From positions 399,581-463,580 of the forward strand of contig JAJQRF010000003.1 of the NCBI GenBank assembly GCA_021228405.1: DNA of 64,000 nt, given 5' to 3'. How positions within the stretch are numbered: the first letter of the stretch is position 1; each line of letters opens with the position of its first letter. The position numbers and the translations under genes are program-made. Positions 35,393-42,988 of this stretch are shown in pieces. The notes beneath the pieces were generated by a model. The model did not search any database and was not told the DNA's origin. It worked only from the letters and a program-made list of their open reading frames with translations. This stretch comes from Pyrinomonadaceae bacterium (lineage in GTDB: Bacteria; Acidobacteriota; Blastocatellia; Pyrinomonadales; Pyrinomonadaceae).

Positions 35393-35671
35393 TTATTCTG
35401 TACCTTCATTGCAATCGCAGTAAAGCGTATCGGTAAAAGCACTTCGTTTACCGGATTTCACAAATGTTCCGTCGCATAAATAACCCGTGTAGCCGATGAC
35501 CGTTGTGCGCGAAGCATTGCTGAAATAAAAAGTTTTCTCCGAAAAAACGCAAGCGTTTTTTGATTTCTTCAAGAATGAATTAGCCGCAAAAGTTACCGAA
35601 AAAAGCATTAAAACAGCAATCATTACTGCCAAGATTTTATGTGCCGAAATATAGTTTTTAATTTTTAACAT
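35393..35671 (-). CDS. Small exported protein, DUF6289-like
   Basis: 92 residues. A signal peptide or anchor (ILAVMIAVLMLFSVTFAANS) is followed by a short mature part with FYFSNASRTTVIGYTGYLCDG and a C-terminal YCDCNEG. The YFSNA..TTVIG pattern with late cysteines resembles small exported proteins annotated DUF6289; that is from memory and not checked. A ribosome site, AGGAGAAT, precedes the ATG. Function unknown. Four cysteines in the mature part could make disulphides in the periplasm. Confidence 0.7.
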   Translation of the reverse strand: MLKIKNYISAHKILAVMIAVLMLFSVTFAANSFLKKSKNACVFSEKTFYFSNASRTTVIGYTGYLCDGTFVKSGKRSAFTDTLYCDCNEGTE

Positions 35672-35825
35672 TTTGATTCTCCTGTGTTTACAACGTGAAA
35701 AGGCTTCACGTTCGGGAAATGGTTAACGGAAGAAATCAAGAGATTTTTCCGCTCGGTTAATTGGTTAAATAGGGGAATGCCAGAAATTATTTCACTAAAA
35801 CCGTATCAGGTCAATATCAGTGAGT

Positions 35826-36959
35826 TTATCTCAAAAGATTTTCGCGGGCGGTTTTAACCGTCTTCACGGCTTCTTCAATCGTTTCGCCGATTGCCGTCAA
35901 ATGTCCCATTTTTCTTCCCTTTCGGGCTTCGGATTTGCCGTAAAGATGAAGCTTGACGTTCGGATTTTGCAAAGCATTCGCCCAGTTCGGTTCCTGTGTT
36001 TCCCAGATGTCGCCGAGCAGATTTGCCATCGCGCAGGGTTTGTAAAATTCGGTCGAGCCGAGCGGAAGCCCGCAGACGGCGCGAAGCTGTTGCTCAAACT
36101 GCGAGGTAACGCAGGCATCGAACGTCAGATGTCCCGAATTATGCGGACGCGGCGCAAGCTCGTTGATTAAAAGCTTTCCGTCCGCGCCGAGGAAAAATTC
36201 GACGCACAAAGTCCCGACGTAATCGAGCGTTTCCGCGACGCTTCGCGCAATTTCGACCGCTTCCGCGAAAACTTTTTCCGAACAGACCGCCGGTGCGAAA
36301 CTGATGTCCAGAATATGATTTTCGTGGTCGTTTTCGATCACGCCGTAATGTGCGAAATTTCCCTTGCGGTCACGCGCGCAAACGACCGAAACCTCCTTTT
36401 CAAACTCGACGAACGCTTCCAGAACGGCTTCGTTTCCCTTCAATTTTTCAAAAGCGTTTTCGACTTCGCCGACGGCTTTTATCCTTTGCTGACCTTTACC
36501 GTCGTAACCGAATCCGGCGGTTTTCAAAACAGCAGGCGTGCCGAGCGATTGCACGGCGTGATAAAGATCGTCGAGCGTTTTGATATGGCGAAAAGGCGTG
36601 TGCGGAAAGTTGTGTTTCTTGAGAAAAGTCTTTTCGCGCAAACGGTTTTGCGTCGTATGCAAAATCTCGCCTTTCGGATAAACCTCGACAAATTCGGCAG
36701 CGGCTTCGACGGTTTTCGACGGCACGTTTTCAAACTCGAACGTCACGACATCGACGCTTCGCGCAAACTTTTTCACCGCATCCAAATCTTCATATTCGGC
36801 GGACGTTTCAAAATCGGCAACCTGTCCGGTCGGCGTGTCGTTGTCGGGCGAAAAAGTGTGGACGCGATAGCCCATTTTTCGCGCTTCGATGGCAAACATT
36901 CGCCCTAATTGTCCGCTTCCGAAAACACCGATAGTCGAGTTTGGCAAGATTGATCTCAT
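35826..36959 (-). CDS. purK: N5-carboxyaminoimidazole ribonucleotide synthase
   Basis: 377 residues, ATP-grasp fold. GVFGSGQLGRMFAIEARKMGY (about 11-31) is the N-terminal dinucleotide-like domain. LKTAGFGYDGKGQ (about 140-152) is the ATP-grasp glycine-rich loop, and GTLCVEFFL and INELAPRPHNSGH (about 258-270) the Mg-ATP site. PurK makes N5-CAIR from AIR, ATP and bicarbonate in purine synthesis. Its usual partner purE is not adjacent, neither upstream nor downstream in this window. Gene order and sequence are otherwise unremarkable. Confidence 0.95.
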   Translation of the reverse strand: MRSILPNSTIGVFGSGQLGRMFAIEARKMGYRVHTFSPDNDTPTGQVADFETSAEYEDLDAVKKFARSVDVVTFEFENVPSKTVEAAAEFVEVYPKGEILHTTQNRLREKTFLKKHNFPHTPFRHIKTLDDLYHAVQSLGTPAVLKTAGFGYDGKGQQRIKAVGEVENAFEKLKGNEAVLEAFVEFEKEVSVVCARDRKGNFAHYGVIENDHENHILDISFAPAVCSEKVFAEAVEIARSVAETLDYVGTLCVEFFLGADGKLLINELAPRPHNSGHLTFDACVTSQFEQQLRAVCGLPLGSTEFYKPCAMANLLGDIWETQEPNWANALQNPNVKLHLYGKSEARKGRKMGHLTAIGETIEEAVKTVKTARENLLR

Positions 36960-37088
36960 ACAAAATTTGAACAGATTTTACAGATTTGAAAGCTACATTT
37001 TGAACGCTGAAAGCCTTTGTTGCAAATTTGAGAAGCAATCTTTTTAAGAGAATTTAACCCGATTTTTATAATGAGCGTTTCGTTTCGA

Positions 37089-37568
37089 CTAATTTTCGAT
37101 CCCGACTTCGACTTCCTCGATCGGTAGAATCTCTTTCAGAACTTTCGGCGAAATTGCCACCAAAAATCCGCGTTTTCCGCCGTTGATATAAATCTTTTCG
37201 AGATCGAAGATCGTTTTTTCGGCATAAACGGGCATTTTTGTTTTTGTGCCGAACGGCGAAGTTCCGCCGACGAGATAACCCGTCAGCCTATTGGCTTTTT
37301 CAGGCGTTACGGGAGCGACGCTTTTTATTTTCAAAATCCTTGCAAGTTCTTTCGTTGAAACGACTAAATCGCCGTGTTGGAGAACGATCAAAGGCTTTTT
37401 TTCGTTCGTTTCAAAAATCAGAGTTTTCACGACCGCGTGTTCTTCAACCTTCAAAACTTCCGCCGAATGACGCGTTCCGCCCTTTTCGACGTAATCGAAA
37501 ACGAACGGCTCGAATTCGACTTTTTTCTCACGTAAAACACGAATCGCGGGGGTTATCGGATAATTCAT
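37089..37568 (-). CDS. ybaK: Cys-tRNA(Pro)/Cys-tRNA(Cys) deacylase YbaK
   Basis: 159 residues, the YbaK/EbsC size. PAIRVLREKKVEFEPFVFDY at the N-terminus, VKTLIFETNEKKPLIVL with the conserved Lys near 48, and GYLVGGTSPFGTKTKMPVY (about 96-114) carry the family's substrate-binding loop. The enzyme hydrolyses Cys-tRNA(Pro) made by mistake by prolyl-tRNA synthetase. It starts just after the short membrane-protein gene on the same strand and may be cotranscribed with tag. Confidence 0.92.
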   Translation of the reverse strand: MNYPITPAIRVLREKKVEFEPFVFDYVEKGGTRHSAEVLKVEEHAVVKTLIFETNEKKPLIVLQHGDLVVSTKELARILKIKSVAPVTPEKANRLTGYLVGGTSPFGTKTKMPVYAEKTIFDLEKIYINGGKRGFLVAISPKVLKEILPIEEVEVGIEN

Positions 37569-37575
37569 ATTCTAA

Positions 37576-37950
37576 TTATTTGCCGTAAAAGTGGATTCCT
37601 AAAACAACTGCCAATAAAACGATCGCGCCGACATCGATCAGCGCAACTTGTTTGATTTCAGATGAATAATCAGGAGCGGTAAAGGTCAGAAAAATAAAAG
37701 CGAATTTGCTGATGAGCGCAAGCGAAACCGCTAAAACTCGAAAATCGGTCTTAAATGCCGCCGCGATCAGAGCGATGCCGACGATCGCCAGCAAAACGCC
37801 GCGATGCCGCATCAAAACGGTTAAATTCTCGCCTTCAAGCGGAATGCCGTAGAGTTTAGCGGTTTTTGACGGATCAAAAAATACAATTACCGGCAAAAGA
37901 TTAATTATTCCGACAACAAACAAAAGAATCGAAGTAATTTTGTCCGCCAT
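37576..37950 (-). CDS. Small integral membrane protein, four helices
   Basis: About 124 residues from the ATG at 37950, five bases after the tag stop; an earlier TTG overlaps tag. Four hydrophobic segments: ITSILLFVVGIINLLPVIVFF, LLAIVGIALIAAAF, LAVSLALISKFAFIFLTF and VALIDVGAIVLLAVVLGIHF. VLMRHRGVLLA between helices one and two is a conserved-looking feature shared with a family that is often misannotated as phosphopantetheine adenylyltransferase. No enzymatic motif is seen. Confidence 0.65.
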   Translation of the reverse strand: MADKITSILLFVVGIINLLPVIVFFDPSKTAKLYGIPLEGENLTVLMRHRGVLLAIVGIALIAAAFKTDFRVLAVSLALISKFAFIFLTFTAPDYSSEIKQVALIDVGAIVLLAVVLGIHFYGK

Positions 37951-37955
37951 AATTT

Positions 37956-38510
37956 TCAAATCTCTTTGTATCGAAAACACGAAACGAGATGATCGTTGAC
38001 CATTCCAGTTGCTTGCATAAAGGCATACATAATCGTCGAGCCGACAAAATTAAAGCCGCGTTTCTTTAAATCTTTGCTTATTTTATCTGAAATTTCGGTC
38101 GCGGCGGGAACTTGTTTTATGTTTTCCCAAGTGTTGACGAGCGGTTTTCCGCCGACGAAATTCCAGATGTATTTGTCGAAACTTCCGAATTCTTCTTTGA
38201 CCTGCAAGAAACATTTCGCATTGCGGACAGCCGAAGCGATTTTCAAACGGTTGCGAATAATTCCTTCATCTAACAAGAGTTCGGCGCATTTTTTGTCGTT
38301 GTATTTGACAATTTTTTCCGCGTCGAAATCGTCAAAGGCGTTGCGGTAATTTTCGCGTTTCGCCAGAACCGTGTCCCAACTCAAACCTGCTTGCGCACCT
38401 TCCAAAATCAGAAATTCAAATAATCTCCGGTCGTCGTGAAGCGGAACGCCCCATTCGGTGTCGTGATAATGAATCGCCAGATCGTTTTTCGCCCAATCGC
38501 ATCTTTTCAT
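37956..38510 (-). CDS. tag: DNA-3-methyladenine glycosylase I
   Basis: 184 residues. MKRCDWAKND starts with the zinc-binding CxW segment. YHDTEWGVPLHDDRRLFEFLILEGAQAGLSW (about 15-45) is the core signature, and FNFVGSTIMYAFMQATGMVNDHL (about 150-172) contains the later helix and the His/Cys zinc ligands. Tag excises 3-methyladenine from alkylated DNA. It is first of the tag, membrane-protein, ybaK cluster. Confidence 0.95.
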   Translation of the reverse strand: MKRCDWAKNDLAIHYHDTEWGVPLHDDRRLFEFLILEGAQAGLSWDTVLAKRENYRNAFDDFDAEKIVKYNDKKCAELLLDEGIIRNRLKIASAVRNAKCFLQVKEEFGSFDKYIWNFVGGKPLVNTWENIKQVPAATEISDKISKDLKKRGFNFVGSTIMYAFMQATGMVNDHLVSCFRYKEI

Positions 38511-38536
38511 ATTAATAAGAGTTTATTTTTCCGCAT

Positions 38537-39688
38537 TTAACCTTTCTTCGCAACATCCAGACAATGACGGAGAAACTTTGCCAAAGAAAAATTTTCCAAC
38601 TCATTCAGTAACTCTTCTGCACGTTCTTGATTGTCCGAAACATAGTTTGTCAACACATCCGTTACTGCGGAATTGCCCGCATTTATTCTTAAAATCCACA
38701 ACAAACGCGGCACAAACGGGGCGATGATTTTCGGAGATTTAACGAGGCGAAGTTCATTCAAAAGCAGATCATTCGGAATCGTTTCAAAATACTCTTTAAC
38801 ATCGTCCTGAACGGGATGATCTTGCGGGTCGGCTGAAAAAATTTTGCCGAGGAGAAGCGAAATCTTCTTTGGTAAACGAATCAATTTTTCCTCGTCATTG
38901 TTGCCGCTTCCATACCTTTCGGAAAGGTCAGTCCATTTGAAATATGCCCTGCATTCGGGGCATCGGCGAAATTGTTCGTCTAATTTTGATCCGTGAATAA
39001 TGGTAAGTTTGTAAAAGGATTCGGGAAATTTATAATCTCGTCCTGTGTTGACCGTAAGTTCAGCGGGAAGAGTTTCACAAAAAGAACATTTTTCAAATTC
39101 TTCATTTTGTTCAATAATTTCAACCTTTTCAGATTGCGGCACTTTTTTTACCGATTCTTTTTTTTCGTAATTTTTGAGAATTATTTGAATAACGCTTTGA
39201 GCAAGTTCACCCAAACGGCAATCCGTTTCTAATCCGCCGATATAAGAATAACTTTGATAAACGTCTTTACGGGCAATTTTTTCTAAAATCGGAATCAGCG
39301 AATTATCGGCACAAGAGCCTTCAAACTGTAAATCTTCCAAGGTCTTTTTAATAAGATAGGTGCTGTTGCTTTTTAATGCGTCCGCCGCCGGATTTTCGGA
39401 TTTCAATCCGGCGTTTTCGGTAATGTTTTCAATCGCTTTCAAGGCTGAATGAGCGAAATTCGTTTCTTGGTTAATGTCGGCACGCGGAAAACCGCCCGCG
39501 CCGTTGTCGTCGAAATAATAAAACGAGCGTTTTCCGGCAACTTTTTTCAGAACGGGTATCAACTCAACATAATCGCAAGTGCCGTCTTCCAAATTAACAA
39601 TCACTTCGGCAATGTCGTCGGCACAATGGTCAGCGATACCTTTCTCCAGTTTCTCGATTGAATGTTTCTTGTCGCTCTCGATACTCAC
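38537..39688 (-). CDS. Hypothetical protein with helical repeats and a zinc-ribbon
   Basis: 383 residues, GTG start. Acidic helical segments at about 10-190 (repeated LIPILEKIA/LIPVLKKVA phrases) look like short HEAT-like repeats. Near 203-251 a pair CSFCE and CPECRAYF, 45 residues apart, should bind one zinc. The C-terminal part is again helical (LLLNELRLVKSPKIIAPFVPRLLWIL). No family recognised. Such architectures occur in proteins of unknown function beside housekeeping genes; no operon partner is evident. Confidence 0.6.
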   Translation of the reverse strand: MSIESDKKHSIEKLEKGIADHCADDIAEVIVNLEDGTCDYVELIPVLKKVAGKRSFYYFDDNGAGGFPRADINQETNFAHSALKAIENITENAGLKSENPAADALKSNSTYLIKKTLEDLQFEGSCADNSLIPILEKIARKDVYQSYSYIGGLETDCRLGELAQSVIQIILKNYEKKESVKKVPQSEKVEIIEQNEEFEKCSFCETLPAELTVNTGRDYKFPESFYKLTIIHGSKLDEQFRRCPECRAYFKWTDLSERYGSGNNDEEKLIRLPKKISLLLGKIFSADPQDHPVQDDVKEYFETIPNDLLLNELRLVKSPKIIAPFVPRLLWILRINAGNSAVTDVLTNYVSDNQERAEELLNELENFSLAKFLRHCLDVAKKG

Positions 39689-39775
39689 GCAGATATTATT
39701 TACAAACGATATTTTCCCGTCAATCTAACTTAAAGCGGAATTTTTACGAGAAATACAATCAAAAAAACCAAGCAT

Positions 39776-40477
39776 TCACGAATTGAAACTACTGTGTTTC
39801 AATTCCATTAAATATTTTTCAATCAATTGTGACGGCTTCAAACCGCTGAAATCATTATGTGCTTCGACTACCGAATTGCATTTCAAAATATCTTCGGCGG
39901 AGTTTACGGTCGTGATGCCGATCGATTTCATTCCGGCGCGGTGCGCGGCTTCAAAACCGCCGAATGCGTCTTCAAAAACGATGCAGTTTTTCGGCTCAAC
40001 GCCGAGCATTTCGGCAGATTTCAGGAAAATCTCGGGATTCGGTTTGCCTTTCTTCACATCGGCGGCGGTCACGACTGCCTGAAAATATTTCCGCAAATCT
40101 AAACCGTCCAGAATAAATTCGACGTTCATATCAGGCGCGGCGGTCGAAACGGCGAGCTTTATTCCGAGTTTCGTCGATTCTTCGAGAAATTCGGTCACGC
40201 CTGCGACCGTTTTTCTTTCGGGCAGAAATAATTCCTGATAAAGCGTTTCCTTCCTGCGACCTAATTCTTCGATTCTTTCATCGGAAATTTCGCCGAAAAC
40301 GGTCGGCAAAATTTCGCGGTTGGTTTTTCCGGCGGTTTTTACGAGAAAATCGTGAGCGTTCATTTCAATTCCGTTTTCCGCGAGCATTTTTCCCCACGCT
40401 TCGGTGTGAAAATACATATTGTCAACGAGTGTGCCGTCCATATCGAAAATGAACGCACGTCTTGTAAAATCAATCAT
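39776..40477 (-). CDS. HAD-family hydrolase, beta-phosphoglucomutase-like
   Basis: 233 residues. AFIFDMDGTLVDNMYFHTEAW (about 8-28) is HAD motif I with the nucleophile Asp-x-Asp. STAAPDMNV is motif II, KKGKPNPEIFLKSA (about 140-153) motif III with Lys, and IVFEDAFGGFEAA (about 165-177) motif IV with acidic residues. The helical cap insertion between motifs I and II (residues 20-85) fits the beta-phosphoglucomutase/phosphatase subclass. The substrate is probably a sugar phosphate. Confidence 0.88.
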   Translation of the reverse strand: MIDFTRRAFIFDMDGTLVDNMYFHTEAWGKMLAENGIEMNAHDFLVKTAGKTNREILPTVFGEISDERIEELGRRKETLYQELFLPERKTVAGVTEFLEESTKLGIKLAVSTAAPDMNVEFILDGLDLRKYFQAVVTAADVKKGKPNPEIFLKSAEMLGVEPKNCIVFEDAFGGFEAAHRAGMKSIGITTVNSAEDILKCNSVVEAHNDFSGLKPSQLIEKYLMELKHSSFNS

Positions 40478-40499
40478 TTAAGTTACTTTTTTCTAAACT

Positions 40500-40892
40500 C
40501 TAAACAGTCGGAATTTGTTCGACCAAAATCTCATTTCCAGCTTTGTCGTAATAGGCGCAGGTCATTTTTTCGAGATCGAGCGTCCATTTTTCGATGCCCG
40601 TTTCCGCCGCGTCAAGGCAAAACGTCGGGTAATCCGTCTGTCCCTGTTGATGCGCTTTCAAACGCCGCGTAAATTCTTCCGAAAGGCTCTCGTTTGAAAC
40701 GTCGAGCGTTTTATAAAGTGCTTCCGCAACTACTTTTTCACCGTCTTTTCCGAAATATTCGGCGTGACCGTCGCTGACATAAACATCGCTGCTGACGATT
40801 CCCATTCCGATCAGTTCCTGAACAAGACGCGGAAAATCCGCGCCGCTTTTCACTTTCGAGTTCGCTTCAGCGATTTTTTCGAGTGTAAACAT
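40500..40892 (-). CDS. DUF1398 family protein
   Basis: 130 residues, the size of DUF1398 proteins. FPRLVQELIGMGIVSSDVYVSDGHAEYFG (about 25-53) and the late FCLDAAETGIEKWTLDLEKMTCAYYDKAGNEI are characteristic. The family name in some databases, phage envelope protein, is historical; no function is known. It lies 11 bases after the DUF4442 gene and 22 bases before the HAD gene on the same strand. Confidence 0.8.
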   Translation of the reverse strand: MFTLEKIAEANSKVKSGADFPRLVQELIGMGIVSSDVYVSDGHAEYFGKDGEKVVAEALYKTLDVSNESLSEEFTRRLKAHQQGQTDYPTFCLDAAETGIEKWTLDLEKMTCAYYDKAGNEILVEQIPTV

Positions 40893-40903
40893 ATTTTTTA
40901 ATT

Positions 40904-41359
40904 TTACCGTTTTTTTGCGATATATAAAGTCTTCTCGATTACGCAGTGAGTCTTGCCTTCCTTGTTTTTGAGTTCGATATTGTAAACGCGGTCGATAGAT
41001 TTTGAAGTTTCGAGCAGTTGTTTTATTTCCGCAAGTTCGTTTTCATCGATCAGAAAATCAGCAAAAAGCGTTTCCTTGCCCGGGCGTTTGAAACGGATTT
41101 TCGCGGCTTTGTCCCAGACGACATAATCTCTGCCGAGATTTTTTATGAGCATAATCATGTAGATCGGGTCAATTCCGGCATACATACTTCCGCCGTAGAT
41201 CGTCCCGACATAATTGCGCGTCCGCCACGAAAGCGGAATTTTGATGCGGATTTCGCGGTAATCGTCGGCAATGTAAGCAACACGTGCACCCGTTCCGCGA
41301 TAAGCAGGGAAAAAATTAAATTTGATGCGCTCTAATTTTGTTGCAAACGATTCGGGCAT
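40904..41359 (-). CDS. DUF4442 hot-dog-fold protein (PaaI-like thioesterase)
   Basis: 151 residues. NYVGTIYGGSMYAGIDPIYMIML (about 49-71) is the hot-dog central-helix signature and DKAAKIRFKRPGKETLFADF the following strands. Such proteins resemble acyl-CoA thioesterases but their natural substrates are mostly untested. Its place next to beta-oxidation-type genes (crotonase, fadN) fits a role with acyl-CoA, as an inference. Confidence 0.8.
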   Translation of the reverse strand: MPESFATKLERIKFNFFPAYRGTGARVAYIADDYREIRIKIPLSWRTRNYVGTIYGGSMYAGIDPIYMIMLIKNLGRDYVVWDKAAKIRFKRPGKETLFADFLIDENELAEIKQLLETSKSIDRVYNIELKNKEGKTHCVIEKTLYIAKKR

Positions 41360-41370
41360 AAAGACTAAAG

Positions 41371-41434
41371 CGGAAAGCGAAAAATGGAAAATAGAAAAAA
41401 AATTTCTTCTTAATTTTCCACTTTCCGCTTTCCG
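41371..41434. repeat. Intergenic inverted repeat (CGGAAAGCGAAAAATGG arms)
   Basis: CGGAAAGCGAAAAATGGAAA and two more bases (41371-41392) pair with 41413-41434 with two mismatches in 22, with an AT-rich loop. It lies between the DUF4442 and crotonase genes, both on the minus strand, just beyond the crotonase stop. Confidence 0.75.
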
Positions 41435-41438
41435 TTTT

Positions 41439-42233
41439 TCATTTTCCTTTGAAGTTTCCTTCTCTTCTTTCGATAAACGACTGAACGCCTTCTTTTGCGT
41501 CTTCGGAATTGAAAAGTTCGAGAATCTGCGGCGTTAAATGTTCCTTCGCTTTCTCAAAGCCGTGCGTCTGCACCATTTTCGACGATTTGATCGTTGCGCG
41601 AACGCCGAGCGGTGCTTGTTTTGCAATGCGTTCGGCAATTTCGACGGCTTTTTCAACGTGTTTTCCGTGTTCTGCGATTTCCTGCACAAGCCCGATTCGA
41701 TATGCTTCGTTCGCGTCAAACTCGTCGCCCGTCAGAAGCCAACGCATCGCATTTCCCCAACCCGAACGTTCGGGAAAACGCAAAGTCGCGCCGCCGAACG
41801 GGAAAATTCCGCGCTTAATTTCGATTTGCGCAAACGTCGCATTTTCCGACGCGATGCAAATATCAGCCGCCAAAATCAGTTCGATGCCGATCGTCAGACA
41901 TTTTCCCTGCACCGCCACGACGAGCGGTTTCGTCCGTTGGCTGTAAAGATTGAGCGGATCGACCGAATCCGCCGCAAACTTCAAACCGCCGTTGCTTTCC
42001 ATAACTTTCGGTGCAACGTTCGCCAAATCCAGTCCCGCCGTAAACATTTCGCCTTCCGCCCAAAGAATGCCGCAACGGATTTCGTCGTTATTTTCGAGTT
42101 CGGTGTAAGCCGCCGCAAGCTGTTCGAGCATTTCAACGTCGAAAGCATTGCGTTTTGCGGAACGATTCAACCCGATCAAAAGAACGTGTCCGCGCCGTTC
42201 GACCGTAATTTTCTGTTCTGTTGCAGGTGCCAT
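41439..42233 (-). CDS. Enoyl-CoA hydratase/isomerase family protein (crotonase)
   Basis: 264 residues. LIGLNRSAKRNAFDVEML is the CoA-binding start. GEMFTAGLDLANV (about 67-79) and VAVQGKCLTIGIELILAADICIAS (about 106-130) hold the oxyanion-hole segment. In the second of the catalytic positions the segment is FAQIEIKRGIFPFGGATLRFPERSGW, which lacks the double-Glu of classical hydratases; a hydrolase or isomerase role is possible. Together with fadN it suggests acyl-CoA metabolism. Confidence 0.88.
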   Translation of the reverse strand: MAPATEQKITVERRGHVLLIGLNRSAKRNAFDVEMLEQLAAAYTELENNDEIRCGILWAEGEMFTAGLDLANVAPKVMESNGGLKFAADSVDPLNLYSQRTKPLVVAVQGKCLTIGIELILAADICIASENATFAQIEIKRGIFPFGGATLRFPERSGWGNAMRWLLTGDEFDANEAYRIGLVQEIAEHGKHVEKAVEIAERIAKQAPLGVRATIKSSKMVQTHGFEKAKEHLTPQILELFNSEDAKEGVQSFIERREGNFKGK

Positions 42234-42247
42234 AATTTTTTATTTTT

Positions 42248-42335
42248 TTGCCTGCGAAAGAAACGAAAAGAACGAAAAAAAGAATAAAAATTTTTGCTTT
42301 ATTTTTCGTTTCTTTCGTTCCTTTCGTAGGCAAAT
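42248..42335. repeat. Dispersed palindrome, GCCTGCGAAAGAAACGAAA variant
   Basis: The left arm (from 42248, TTTGCCTGCGAAAGAAACG) and right arm (to 42335) match as reverse complements with a few mismatches over about 30 bases, around an AT-rich loop. It is the most diverged complete member of the family seen at 12108 and 42901. It separates the crotonase and DinB genes. Confidence 0.8.
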
Positions 42336-42345
42336 CTCTTTCTTT

Positions 42346-42888
42346 TCACTTCGGAAAATTTTCGGCTTGCGTCACTCTTTCCGCTTGCCGAAAATGGCGT
42401 TTTTCGTGTTCGACGATAATTTTCAGCCCGTCGCCGAATTTGTAGGTCATCAATTTAATGAACGGCGAAGTAATGATCGTTTTTTGCGGATCGGCTTTTT
42501 CGCACTTCTTAATCTTTCCGATAAGTTCATCTTGATGCGCGGTGAATTTTTCGATAATTCCCGCCTCGATCTCGCTCGGCGGAACAATCTTCTGCGTCGG
42601 GGCTTTAATTTTCCGTTCGTCTTTTTTGAGCGAATTTATCAATAAATTTCCGCCTAAAGACGAAAGCGGCGACCAATTTTCCCAGAAGGAATTTTTTCGA
42701 TCGCCGCGCGCAACTTTGTCGAATTCATCGAAAAGCAGTTCGTTCGATTTAATTAGATGATCGAAACATTGTCCGACGCTCCAACTGTCCGCATCGACGC
42801 GCCAATTAATTTGTTCCGCCGAAAAACCGCCGAAGTTTTTGCGGACATCTTCTGAAATTCGTTCGAGTTCGGAAATTATTTCGTTCAT
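42346..42888 (-). CDS. DinB family protein
   Basis: 180 residues. The four-helix DinB/YfiT fold is indicated by WSVGQCFDHLIKSNELL (His near 44), and by the C-terminal DGLKIIVEHEKRHFRQAERV with the HxxxH metal motif (about 159-163). The first His plus these two make the usual three-His metal site. Members act as metal-dependent thiol transferases or hydrolases; the substrate is unknown. It lies between two members of the dispersed palindrome family. Confidence 0.85.
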   Translation of the reverse strand: MNEIISELERISEDVRKNFGGFSAEQINWRVDADSWSVGQCFDHLIKSNELLFDEFDKVARGDRKNSFWENWSPLSSLGGNLLINSLKKDERKIKAPTQKIVPPSEIEAGIIEKFTAHQDELIGKIKKCEKADPQKTIITSPFIKLMTYKFGDGLKIIVEHEKRHFRQAERVTQAENFPK

Positions 42889-42900
42889 TTTTTTATTTTA

Positions 42901-42978
42901 GCCCACGAAATACACGAAAGATACGAAAAGTGCAAATAAATTTTTCTTCTTTTCGTTTTTTTCGTGTGTTTCGTGGGC
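42901..42978. repeat. Dispersed palindrome, GCCCACGAAATACACGAAA
   Basis: The left arm 42901-42919 pairs with 42960-42978 with one mismatch in 19, and pairing continues inward through ACGAAAAG/CTTTTCGT. It lies between the fadN stop and the DinB start, both on minus. Confidence 0.85.
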
Positions 42979-42988
42979 TAATATTTTC

